64,000 bases of DNA from Eutreptiella sp. 'Long Island Sound 2002' (lineage: Eukaryota > Euglenozoa > Euglenophyceae > Eutreptiales > Eutreptiaceae): positions 22,972,152 to 23,036,151 of the forward strand of contig OZ038379.1 in NCBI GenBank assembly GCA_964036045.1, written 5' to 3'. Below, piece by piece: positions 39,603 through 50,462 of the stretch. Both the position numbers and the translations under genes were made by a program. Each line of letters opens with the position of its first letter. The stretch's first letter is position 1. The notes under the pieces were generated by a model. It was not told the origin of the DNA and made no database searches. It saw only the letters and a list, made by a program, of their open reading frames with translations.

Positions 39603-42548
39603 TGAAGCGGTACCCAGAACCCCATGGCCAGGTTACGGCATACAGCCGGTCTCCGGTCCACTAACCCCATGTACGGCGTGTTCCGTGCCGCGAAGCCCCG
39701 CATCGGCAACCGATGCACCGCCAGCGGAGATTTGTATATCAGAATGTCAGGAATCAACAGGGTTTTATTTTCATATTGTTTCCGTCAATTTTTACGCTTC
39801 CGTTCTGATATTCACTGTTTTGACTGCTGGCGGTTGGTTCGCGACTTTACCGTAACCGCCAGTTTAACTGTTTATAATGGAAATTTTAACGCTATCCGCG
39901 ACGAAGGCTCCAAAGTCGCCAGGAACTGCATGGATGCTTCCGCAATTTTCATAATTAATACTCGCAACTTTAATCCGAATTTTTCAGGATGTCGAAATCG
40001 GATTTTCGACTTCGACATCCCCGCACTTGATTTGACCTCTTTCGAGTGGACCTACGTGCTTCCGTATGCACGAATCAACTTCCCTTTTATCCTGCCCTCC
40101 ATTTGTCTTAAAGATATGGGCAAAACAAAGTTGATTCGTGAGGCCACTTGTGAAGGTCATATCTCGTGTTGCTTGCGAGTATTGACGATAAGGAAACGTG
40201 GGATGTATTCACAATACTCCCGACGTAATTTAGGAAGCATTATATGCCTTGCGTCTCCACACGTGCGCGCTAGTGTAATGGATCATGGTCAAGAGGGTAG
40301 AGTTTGCGTTACAACTCATTGGCCATGACATTGCGTGCGTTAAGATAACTTTCGAGTGTAGCGCGCAAGTGTTGGTGTTGCATAGGAACTCTCCTTGAGT
40401 TCCTATGAGCGATTGACACAAAGTTATGCCCTTGGAGGGGCATGACATATCGTGGTGGGAGCCACCTTTTTGGGCAATATTTGGTATGTGCCATGTGTTG
40501 TGTTGCGTGCCCATTTGGCGGGTCCATTGCTCCAAGACAAGCCCGCCAATGGACCTCATATTGTGCAAGCCCCTTCTCCATACTCCCTACGGTCAATTGC
40601 AAGCCTAACCTTCGTGAAGGGAAGCTTGTGTGGTGATCCCGAAGCGATGCGTTGGGAGCAAGGTGTGTGTTTTACAATTTTCCATATTTTCATGTGCCCA
40701 CTTGGGAAGTAGCGCTCGTAACCTTTCAAGGCGCCCCAAGTGGAGCACATATGTGGGATCGAAGGTTAATGGTGTCAAGTCATTGTGTTTAGAAGGATTA
40801 GTTGATTGCACGAACCAAGCCAAAGATATTATAATATAATTGTGCACCTTTCAATGCACTTTTGTGTGTCTTTGTGCCAATTTTGCCATTTTTGGCTCGT
40901 CATGATGTCAAGTGGCGAACGTATATCTCAACGTTGCGCTCGATTGACATCATGACCCAAGTATGTTATGAGGGTACATACTTCGGTCGCCAACATATCT
41001 TGGACCCGGCGAATAACTCCTCTTGAGCTTGGCATACCGTGGCCGCCGGGTTGGCGATTTGGGACTATCCCAAATCATGGGCTCACTTGGCGACCCTGCC
41101 ATTCCCAATACCGGAGGAGTTGGGCGACGCCCCAAAGATATGTTGGACATATAGGACTTAATACCAATCCTATGGCACACTCTGGTCCGAGTCGGGCATG
41201 TGCCTCATTTGCCCCAACCATGAGTGTGCGCATTTTTGGCCATTTTGAGCAATTTTCCACTTTTGCTGCCCGCCGTGCACTATGTTCTAACCCTCTTGCA
41301 CGCCGGACTCATGGACCAATGGACCATATATGACATGGGTGTTATGGGTAATGGTCCCCATGGTCCACACACCACGTGGGCGAAGCGGAGCCGCCTTCGT
41401 TAAGGCGCTAGGCCAAATTGAGTATGGGCAATTTTGCCATTTTTGCATTTGTGGACCCAATTGGGATCGTCACCACGCCAAGTAGCATGGAGATCTTTGT
41501 GAGCCAAGGGCATGGGAGTCTCCGTTGGACTCCCGGTGGATCACGTATGGGATGGCGGATCCGATCTCCAAGCCGGCGTGGAGATGTACTATTGGGAGCA
41601 CACCGAATTTTGGCTCATTTCAAGCAGCCAAAATGACCCAATTTTGGGACCCCAATTTCCCCCTTCCGTGTGGTCAATTGGCGGCCCCATTTCTCTAAGC
41701 CCATAGGGAGCCCGGACCTAAATCCAAGTTGTACACTCAGATATAAGTCCACGGTCCTGCCTCCTACCCTGTGAGCCATTGGCCTTACCTTGGCCGGGCG
41801 AGCCACGCGTGGGAATGACGCCAATTTTGGTGATTTTGGCATCATGACCCCACTTGACTCATCCGTGTTGCCCTGATGCCGGGACCTCAGAGGGAACCAG
41901 GTTGGGTGAGGGCTCCAGGGGGTTCGTACTCGAAGGGCATAGGGTCAGTTGCCTCGTCCCTACCTCTGGCGGGTCCGGACGAGGGGTAAATTCTGGGGAT
42001 TTTTGAGTTAATTTCAGTTTGGGCTGAAACAGCCCATTTTCAGCTACCAACTCCTGGGTGATAATGGCGGGGCCATATCTCTGGCTCAGAGAGGAGTTGG
42101 GACCTGCCGTTAAGGGAGCATAGGGAACCACTGTCGGTTGGCCTTGGAGCGCCTTGGTTCCCAGGAACTCGCCTGTGGCTGGGCGGGACACCTCTCCCAT
42201 TGGCAGGGTTTCAGGGTCCGGACTGAGCAGGGCATGGGTTGTGTTTGAGCCCCCGCCCCCATCAGCCACTGAGAGGGTCGGACCTGGGATTGGGATATGA
42301 GTTAGGACTGAGTGTCTATTGTCCTGTAATGCCCTTACCCCAGTCCAGTCTTAACCCCATGTGTACATATCCTGATGTGTTGCTGTACATACTTTCGTTC
42401 CCTCTTTGCAGAGTGGCAAGGATTCTGAAATGCTTTGTCACATGACACAGGCGTATTGATGCCCTTGTGAGCGTAGTGCCTTGCCTGCCTGCTCACCTGT
42501 GCGTGTCACCGCAGCGTCCCGTGGCCGGCCCCCCACGGGAACGCGTCA
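39603..42548 (+). repeat. R3 3' LTR
   Basis: Second copy of the 2946-bp LTR, exactly 14,236 bp downstream of the first. CCAG follows at 42549-42552. Confidence 0.97.
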
Positions 42549-43958
42549 CCAGAAAACAAAGTCTTCCTCTTCAGAGCCGCCCCCCTACTCCTCATCAGGG
42601 AACTTGACATCCACCCCTGCAGCTATGAGGGACCTGGGCATCCAGGCCAAGCGCCTCTTCTTGGAGTTATTCCCCTCAGGGGTAGCGTTGTCCCCCTGGG
42701 GGCGCTTCTTGGGATCACCTGTGGCAGGAGTGGGTGTAGCAGCAGGAGAGGGTGTAGCAACGGGCGCTGATGAGCGCCTCTGGGGGTCAGGGGGTCCATT
42801 TTTGCCACCCCCCTTGCCACCTCCTTTACCACCTTTATCCCCATTCTGGGGGTTTTTGGTAGGTGTTTGGGTCTTCTGGCCTTCGGCCTCCTGACGCTCC
42901 CGTTTATCAATCTCGCGTTTCTTTATGTGACATTCGTCTTCGTAGTGACGACCTTTGCCACAATAGCCACAGGTGATGGTACACCTGAAATGATCCTGAT
43001 GGGTCACAGGTTTCCCATCCTTGGTATGCTGCTGTCGTTTCATCTGCAGCATACAGCTACTGCGGTGATCGCAGTCAGAGGCATGACAAGGCCCCCCCTT
43101 GTCATTGACAGATTTGCAGTAGAACAGAGGGGGTGTACCTGCATCAGGTTTAGCCTCATTCATCGCACGTAGGTTACCCCTCCCTTTACCACCTCCCTGG
43201 TTGGTGTTAGTGGGATTTTTAGGCCTGTTCCCTTCACCACGCTCGGGGGTAGGGGTACCACCTCGACCCAAGTGCTTCTTGAAGAATTTCTCCATGTGGG
43301 AGTCATTCTCTCTCTCAAGAGCTAGCTCAATCAGGAGGTCAACCAGTTCATCGTACGAGTGGGTCCGACTCTTCCTCTCAGAGGTACAGCGGCAATCATC
43401 CCACGTACCTTGGGGGATCTTACTCATGAGCCACAGGTGGGGCTCAGTGGCTCTGTAGGAGCCCACGTTCATCCGCGAAAACAGATACTCCAAGTCGCAC
43501 AGGTATTCAGAGATTCGCGGAGCGGAAGGAAACTCAGGGAGCATAGGTAGCTCCTCTACCTGTGTGCGCACACTGAGGTCAGTCTCATAGACTGGGAACG
43601 TTTACTCCAACCTCTGGAGTACCTCTGCCCAGGTGGAACAGGTTTTCACAATCTGTTTCACCTGTTTTTGCAAAGATTTCTTCTTGCAGGAGCGTTTCAA
43701 CAGTGAGCATTTGGTGGCCACATCCACAGGGGATTGGCCAGTCAGCAAAAGAAACTCAGCAAATTCTTCTGCCCATTCGGGCAGATTTTTGGGGTTGAAC
43801 TCCGGCAGTTCCAGCTGGATGCTCGCCTGGGCAATAGGTCTGCCCGTCTTCCCATCCCCCGGAGTTAGGCCAGAAGGTGATATGCCGGCAAGAGGTGCCA
43901 GGGCTGACAGCCCTCTTTTCTCAGTCTCTGTGACAGGCACGTCCTGTAGTTCAGCCAT
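42549..43958 (-). pseudogene. gag: R2 gag
   Basis: A plausible start is the ATG at 43956-43958. The capsid-like region (GISPSGLTPGDGK ... LPEFNPKNLPEWAEEFAEFLL) is cut by an in-frame TAA at 43602-43604, then resumes in the same frame (ISEYLCDLEYLFSRM ... YDELVDLLIELALE). The nucleocapsid region has a cysteine-rich block and a CCHC knuckle (CGYCGKGRHYEDEC), then a Lys/Gly-rich tail. A TAG at 42585-42587 marks the gag-pol boundary, and the frame then continues to the R3 insertion point. The single TAA is most simply a nonsense mutation. Confidence 0.85.
42585..42587 (-). other. In-frame UAG at the R2 gag-pol junction
   Basis: TAG followed by GGG GGC. The frame stays open to the R3 insertion and, with R3 removed, into the protease. 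There is no methionine before PDTGA. The position matches the UAG of R1 and R3. Confidence 0.65.
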
Positions 43959-44025
43959 GGGCACTGTGCTGGCATGAAGGTGAAAGGGGCTGGGGCAGGA
44001 CTTTAGGCAACAGCCTTGAGACCCT

Positions 44026-44655
44026 TTATCTCTTAAGATCTTTGGCCAGGGTACTTGGATGATGTTGTTCCTCAACTCGAGTCGGGCCCACTTCGGGAGC
44101 CCGTGGGGTTGGACAACATGCTCTTGGATACTCGGGTCTCGGTCGTCTTGGCAGGGATGCTGTCTCGGCTCTGTCGGACGGCGGGCCAGAGTGCGTGTAG
44201 GACCCTAGGTCTGTACGTGGTCTGGATCCGTGTACTGCCAATGGCTCCTCCCCATCTTCTCCACGAATGGATTTGTAGTACTCCTGATGGAGGATGTATT
44301 CATCCATTTTCTTCCTCAGTTCCTCGTATTCCTCAGGGCCTCCAATCGCTCTTGAGGATGAAGCCGGACAGGCGGATCGGGAGACTGAGGCTGCTACACG
44401 CCTGTGGAGATGATGTAGGCTGTCTCCACCGTGGGCCGCTAAGGCCTCGGTGGTAAGGATTGTATTTTGTTCCGCCCTTCTGCGATCTGGATCTCCTTGG
44501 GACCCAGATGCGCCACTGAGATGTGGAGCTCGGTAAGGTGGTTCACTCATAGGGTGGGCCATGCTGCCCATTTGTACTTGGACAGTTCTTATGGGCCAGG
44601 TCCTGACGCTTGGCGTCGACATGATGAACTTGTTGTTGAGCTTTGTGTGCTGCAC
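44026..44655 (-). CDS. R2 upstream ORF, unknown function
   Basis: About 209 codons upstream of R2 gag on the same strand, ending TAA at 44026-44028. It has Arg/Pro/Ser-rich segments and one helical stretch (EEYEELRKKMDEYILHQEYYK). It could be the N-terminal part of gag separated by a stop or frameshift, by analogy with R1. No domain recognised. Confidence 0.4.
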   Translation of the reverse strand: MQHTKLNNKFIMSTPSVRTWPIRTVQVQMGSMAHPMSEPPYRAPHLSGASGSQGDPDRRRAEQNTILTTEALAAHGGDSLHHLHRRVAASVSRSACPASSSRAIGGPEEYEELRKKMDEYILHQEYYKSIRGEDGEEPLAVHGSRPRTDLGSYTHSGPPSDRAETASLPRRPRPEYPRACCPTPRAPEVGPTRVEEQHHPSTLAKDLKR

Positions 44656-44658
44656 TTC

Positions 44659-45429
44659 TTCTCAGGGTCGGTTCAAAAGGTCACAAGGGACTGTCTCTGC
44701 GACCGGAAAGATGTCCTTGATTAATGCCCTAGATATTTTGATGAAATGCTGCAGGTTTTGAAGTTGAAAACCCGAACCAAAGCAGCAAGTAGAGCAAGAA
44801 CAGGATGTGGATCGAATCAATGATTGGTTTTGGAATCCAGTTCAACACAGAAGGGCTGCAGATAGAAAAAGCAGGTATAAACACAAAGATTCAATCACAA
44901 ATGGATAATACAAAAAATTTCATACGAAAACTGGACTGACTCTGGCCTCCAAGATAGCATCAGGCACTTCATGTGCACTCTTTTGGGTGAAATGGTGCTG
45001 GTTAGGAATGTGGGGCATAGATGTCAGGCCAACACAGAAAAATGACTTGGCCAAGCAACTGAATTCAGAAACAGTTAAAAGGTAGAACCACAATGAGTGG
45101 TAGAAACAATTGAGTATAGGGGTCTTGGGGTGGGAGACCACTAGGCTTAACCTCCAAGGCCTAAAGCTTGAAATGCCTATTTTACTTCGGTATATCCTCC
45201 ATGAAGGAAGGTACCTCCGCTCAGTTGAGTGGTAGGGGTGAACTTCATGGGGGGGCTAGGGTTACAACCCTAGTTACTTCGAGAAAGTGTACTTTAGGCT
45301 TCAAAAGAGAGATAAAAATAGTTAAGTTAGTCTTAGCATCAACAAAAGGGTTTTAAGGGGGGGGCTTGGCCTGGATCAAGCCCTCCAAGAAAGACATGGC
45401 AGTGACTTTTTCTTACTTAAGGCAAGATC
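44659..45429. other. Gene-free boundary region between R2 and R4
   Basis: Should contain the 5' LTR or leader of R2 and the start of R4. I could not find the LTR limits, because the matching 3' LTR is outside the window. The tract is A/G-rich on the plus strand (for example 44880-45100). I see no gene. Confidence 0.4.
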
Positions 45430-46355
45430 ATGCAGAACCTGGTGAGAAACAAGACCATGGGAGTGACAGGAAATGGTGGAAGGGGTACAGCAGGGGCCGG
45501 TCCTGGTAGGGACCCTCTTTATGGTAGCAGAGGAGTACCTGCCCCCTACCGCCGCACCAGGGACTTGGGCCCTCGTGAGCCATGCCCAAGGACGCCCCGG
45601 GTGCAGATCGTTGAGTCCGTGGAGCCAACGCCGGACTGGCAAGCCCGAGAAGAGCAAAGATGCTCAGAACGGAGAGCCCTTGCAGGACATGGGCTAGACA
45701 TGGAGGACCTGGCCTCCATGTGTGAAAGGCAATGCCGCAAGGCTTGCAATCTCCGCTCCGCTGCGGAGGAGTTGGAGGAGACTGGCAGCAACGGCAGGGC
45801 CCGGCGTTACCGGAAGCGCGGGTCCCCAAAGCCCGCGGCGGAAGCCAGGGCGATGGAGACGGATCCCAGCCCGGTCAGGCTGTGGTCAGCTGCAGATTCC
45901 GAGGGGCACTCCGAGGGCTATCGGACAGCTTACCCTTCGGAGTCGGAGGAGATGGCCAGACCGCCCACAAGGGCGAACACAGCCCCCGAACCCAGCCTGG
46001 AGCATGACGCCGAGGCGTTGGAGAGTCCTGCCAGAGCCAGAACGGCGCCTGTGGCCCGGCACACGGAGCCAATGCGGGAGAGCATGGGCGACACACCCAT
46101 GGCGGAGGAGTCCGAGGCGCCGGGAACCGTGGGATGCGGCGGATCAGGTGGAAAGCACGTTGAGTGCCACTGCGAGCACGTATCCTTCCTCATCGGCAAG
46201 TACCCAAAGATGGGGATGAACGCCATCGTGCAGCACCTCAACCGCCTGGACAACGCGAAGGACGGCCTAGAGGAGGACGTCGCGGGGATCCTGGATGACC
46301 AGTCGGCAGCGGAGAGAGACATGGCGGAGCTGCGAGCGGAGCAGGACCGGTACCG
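45430..46355 (+). pseudogene. R4 gag-like ORF, 5' part, truncated by the N1 insertion
   Basis: About 308 codons from an ATG at 45430. It has Arg-rich and acidic segments and a CHCEHVSFLIGKYPKMGMNAIVQHLNRL region that predicts a helix, then a heptad-like coiled coil (LEEDVAGILDDQSAAERDMAELRAEQDRYR). The reading frame is cut at 46355 by the 16-kb insertion. The last 633 bases recur at 62807-63439, where the ORF continues. No diagnostic domain is visible. Assignment as gag of a further LTR element rests on composition and the coiled coil only. Confidence 0.55.
45723..46355 (+). repeat. 633-bp direct duplication, left copy
   Basis: Matches 62807-63439 over its full length with 7 substitutions and no indels. 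The left copy is continuous with upstream R4 sequence and the right copy with downstream R4 sequence. This is the pattern of a target-site duplication around 46356-62806. Confidence 0.9.
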
Positions 46356-49300
46356 TACACCGCTCCGCAACACGCCCCCCCCCCGCTTCCCCTGACAGGG
46401 CGTGCGCTCCAGCCCAGGGCTGGGAAGACGACTTCGACATCCTCCCGGCCATCCGACACCTACTGGCAGCCACGGCCCCGCGCCCACAAGCCCACCAGCG
46501 ACCCACGGAACCGCAAGAGCCCGACCACCCCATGCCACCACGCTCCATATCCCCCGCGTCCACCGCAGACCGGAACGCGGAACACCAGCGGGGGGAGCCC
46601 GACCCCGGCCGCGCCGCCACGCCCCCACCGCCCCCCCCCCCAAAGGACATCTACGCCACGCTGGCCAGCACCCTAGCCCCCATGGACGCCAAGCAGTACT
46701 ACCAGTCCGTCCAACGAGACCTCCCTGAGGACCACGCGACCCTCCAGGGGTGGAAGCAGGAGAAAAGGTACGACAACGAGTGGGGCACAGAGGAAGACCT
46801 TCTCTGGGAAGACACCTGGAAAGGCACCGCGGACGCCTTCCTGGAGGCAGCAGCCGAAACCTACCCCCGCCCGCCCGGGGACACCAGACACGGCCTCCAC
46901 GCCCTCCTAGCGTTCCACAGCTGGAAACACCGCCACACCGTCACCCTCCACCCCCTCGACCACAATCCACACCGATGGACACCTGAAGACGACGCCACAG
47001 CCACCATCACCGTACAGCAAAGCCCCGAGAACCCGGAGGAATACCACATCACCTGGGACGATCCGGCACCCCACCCCCCCGCCTCCCCCACCCTCCCAGA
47101 TGTCTTCGCCACCATCAGTGCAGAGCTCCAGGAGGCGAAAGCCCCCCAGCAACTGGACGAAGAGATGCCCCAGGCACCATCACCATCAACCACACAAGAC
47201 CAACCCCGCACAGAGCCCCTCACCCACCCCATCACCACAATGGAGCTCCCCCCACAACACCGCACCACCCCAGACGGAAACGGGTTTCGAGACCTGCCGC
47301 GGGAATGGGCGGTCCACAACGGCACACTCCGATGGGACGAAATCACACCGGGCCTCCAGGCCATCCGCCTCCACTCGATCACAGAGCCCACCACCACCTG
47401 GGCACTACGGACGGACCGCCACCACCTCCTCCTCACCGTCCAAGGCGATGCCACGATCACACCCACGGAAAGAGACCCCGTAACAGCAGCCCCCGCCCAC
47501 GACGTCCACATACCCCCGCAAGCATCGTCGGCACCTATGACGGTGCATCCAGGCCCCACCCCTTGGCAGGCCATCGTCATCACCTACCCCGCCCCCAATG
47601 ACCACACACACACCTGGCAGCAACGATGGGAGGACATCCGAGGGGACCTCCTCCAAGAACAGCTAGGGCTCACACGCACCCACCACACCCTACAACCGAT
47701 ACGAGGAGTAGGCCAAGCGCCACACGGCATACACGCCCCGGGAGTATGGGCGTACGCCACACCCATAAACCCACAAGCAGCGGAGGACATCAAGACCGCC
47801 CTATCCATCCAGCAAGCCCAGACCCAAACCCCGCACCGCAACACCCAACGAGGCTACACAATTTGGTGGGCATACCAAGACCATGACACCCTCACCCCCC
47901 AACCGGGGGCCCCCCCTCTAGACACCAACACCACCGCCCTCCTCCAAGCCGCAACAGCGGCAGCCACACAGGTAGGGGCCCCGGAAACCTGGGGCCCACA
48001 ATACCTGGTCGGAACCAAAGTGGCGCCCCACGCGAAGGGCCAAGACAAGCCCCCAACACCGAAGCCGCTCCACCCCCCGCTCAAGCTAGACCCGACGGAA
48101 CACACCCCCCCGGATGAATGGGCGACCCACTACATCATCCCCCACACCACCACCCGCAAAAACGACGCCGCCAAGATCACCGTCACCCGCCACCTCCCCC
48201 ACACCACACAGGTGTATGAGCTGACGGCCCCCAACGTCCTCGTCACCCGTCGCCGACACAACGAGCGATACACCATACAGGCGGAAGGGGCCGCCGCGAC
48301 CACCCTGTACACATGGGCAACACGGGGGGACCTCCCACACCCCACCCTCCACCACGCCCCCTCCTGGCCCACCCCCTTCCACACAGCGCACCGCGCCAAC
48401 AAGAAGCCCAAACACACGGGTGTGCACACCCACGCCCAGGAGGCCCAGCACCGACACGAAGCGAGGCGCAAGGCCCGCACCCTCCACGACGACCACACCA
48501 TCCCCCGCATCGGCGCCCCCCCCGCCAGGGTATCAGATACCACCCACAACCGCACGATCACAGGCATCACCACGGACTGCCTGAACCCAGCGGCGTCGCG
48601 GGCAGACGCTGTGTGGATCAGCGAAGGGCGCTCCCACACACGGGCGGTGGCGCGCCTCCACAACATCCAACCCCACAAACTCCAGCGCGCCGTTGGACCC
48701 TTCGCCGTACACGTCACCCCGTACGGCATCGACCACCCCCGGTGTGAGCACCATGACCCGCCCTGCTCCACCCCATGCACCTCGCCCCTGCGCCAACCGC
48801 TGCCGGCCCCCACCATCACGGGCAACATGTACCTGGGCACCATACCGGGAGACCCGGGCATATACGTCCTGCCCAACAGGTCCAGGGAACACGCCATCCC
48901 CCTCCACGGTGTAGAATCCCTCGCCCTGGGACCACCCCCACCAAAACACCAACACCAACACATCCCGGGGGACAAACGGACACAGGCCCCAGACGGGGGA
49001 AAAAAGGCCCACCAACGCGCCCTGGCCCACATCACCCTCCACCCCGCAGCCCACCTACCAAAGGACTTCGGCACGGAGCGCCACATTGTCCTGGAGGGGC
49101 AAGCCCACCACATCATCACCGCCGCCCTGTACACCCTTGCCGCCCACGAACGCCACTGGGACCCCACAACCATCCCAGCAATGCCCCCACCGCCCCAAGG
49201 CCCCAACGATCCCGTCACCCCCTTCCACATCGATCAACTCCTAAGCCGCAAGGCCCCCCCACACCTCCACCCCTCCAGGATACCACTAGCCATCGCATCG

Positions 49301-50462
49301 TGGGACACCCTGGACACCCCCCCCCCAACAACCCGCCATCCACATCCTCAAAGCGGACACCCAATGGTGGGTCCTCCACTGGGCACACGGAGTCCTCATG
49401 GCGGCCCAGGCCTATACCCCAGAAATGGACCCGGAAGACCCCCCACGGGGCCAGCAGCGACTCCTCCAAGCCACCACCCTCACAGGCCGCGAAGGCGCCC
49501 CCTGGGAAGCCCTCCACACAGCACTCTACTGGGCTCAAGGCTCCCCCAACGGCCCGGACACACCGGAACCCACAGAGGCCTGGGTCAGGCAGGCCAAGGT
49601 CATGAGGAACTACCACCTACACCACCCCTTCGACGACAGCCCCGCCGCACTACCATGGCCAACAGATCCCCCGGAGACCGTGCGCAAGCTCGCCGACATC
49701 ATACGCAGCCACGCGAAAGCGAAAATGCAAACACCGGCAGAACCCCCACTGAGGGATCCAGACCAGCAAGCAACGCACCCCTTCTTCAAACCCCATGCCC
49801 CGCTACCTCCAGTCCCACCCAAGCGAACGAGACGACAAAGGGGCGCACCCGCCCCCAGCCAAGCCGGAAAAGCAGCGACCTCCCGATCCCCCGCATCCCA
49901 TCCGACCCACCCGGCGAACCCAGACCAAGCATCCTCGTCATCCTCCCTCCCACCAATACCACCGCCCCACCCGGACCAAGCATCCTCGTCATCCTCCCTC
50001 CCACCAGTATCACCGCCCCACCCGGACCAGGCATCCTCATCATCCTCCCTCCCGCCACCAGCACAGCCCCCGCCCGAAGCGTACCCAGGGTTCGAAAAAG
50101 GTGCGAAGGTCCAACAGCCCTTCCGCAACGACCACACAGGCGACTGGATCTGGTGTGAGGGCACGATCCAGTACCGCCTCAAGGGACCGGGGGACAACGG
50201 GGGGCCACAAGTCCGGGTGATCTGGCACCGCCAAAAGGAGCTAGACCAAGGCAGCAGCGCCCCGGACAAACCAGTCGCCGACACCCTGGAACTCACCAGC
50301 GCCCACCCCATCCGGCTCCGCACCGAAGAGAACAAGGCCCACACAGGCACCAAATACACTGGGGAGCTCCCCCCGGAGTGGAGCCAAGGCCTCCCCCCGC
50401 CGCGCCTACCCAAACGCCCACGAACGGGCAAAAAGTCCCCAAGCCCCAGTCCCCCTCCCTGA
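46356..50462 (+). pseudogene. N1 ORF1 (about 1360 codons, one frameshift at a C10 run)
   Basis: Open from the junction in one frame to a run of ten C at 49317-49326. Coding character then continues in the +1 frame (QQPAIHILKADTQWWVLHWAHG) to TGA at 50460-50462. The protein is Pro/His/Thr-rich, with globular segments but no domain I can name. A Ser-rich triplicated block (HPDQASSSSSLPP, 49920-50070) precedes a Tudor/SH3-like segment (GAKVQQPFRNDHTGDWIWCEGTIQY ... VRVIWHRQKE). ORF1 of LINEs usually binds RNA. The TGA is followed by CGG and the same frame leads straight into ORF2. Confidence 0.6.
49317..49326 (+). other. C10 homopolymer at an ORF1 frame change
   Basis: Ten consecutive C at the exact point where coding character moves to the +1 frame. 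One C fewer would restore continuity. It could be a mutation, polymerase slippage or a sequencing error. Confidence 0.7.

Larger units (their letters stand above)
25367..42548 (+). mobile_element. R3: complete Ty3/gypsy chromovirus, plus strand
   Basis: 17,182 bp with two 2946-bp LTRs of TG...CA form and a CCAG repeat on each side (25363-25366 and 42549-42552). The LTRs differ at about 20 positions by eye, under 1 percent. Gag (1442 codons) and pol (1673 codons) are both open in one frame separated only by a UAG. All catalytic residues I can check are present. This is the only large element in the window that looks able to encode its own transposition. It is inserted in R2 at the start of protease. 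Confidence 0.95.
22802..44655 (-). mobile_element. R2: old Ty3/gypsy element, split by R3 and R1
   Basis: The gag portion (42549-43958) and pol portion (22802-25366) are two halves of one minus-strand element. Removing R3 and one CCAG copy joins the frame through the residues FVFW and ILVKIGDQV, just before the protease active site. The 5' LTR should lie right of about 44655, but I could not delimit it. The 3' part lies left of position 1. Several stops and a frameshift make it older than R1 and R3. Confidence 0.82.
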
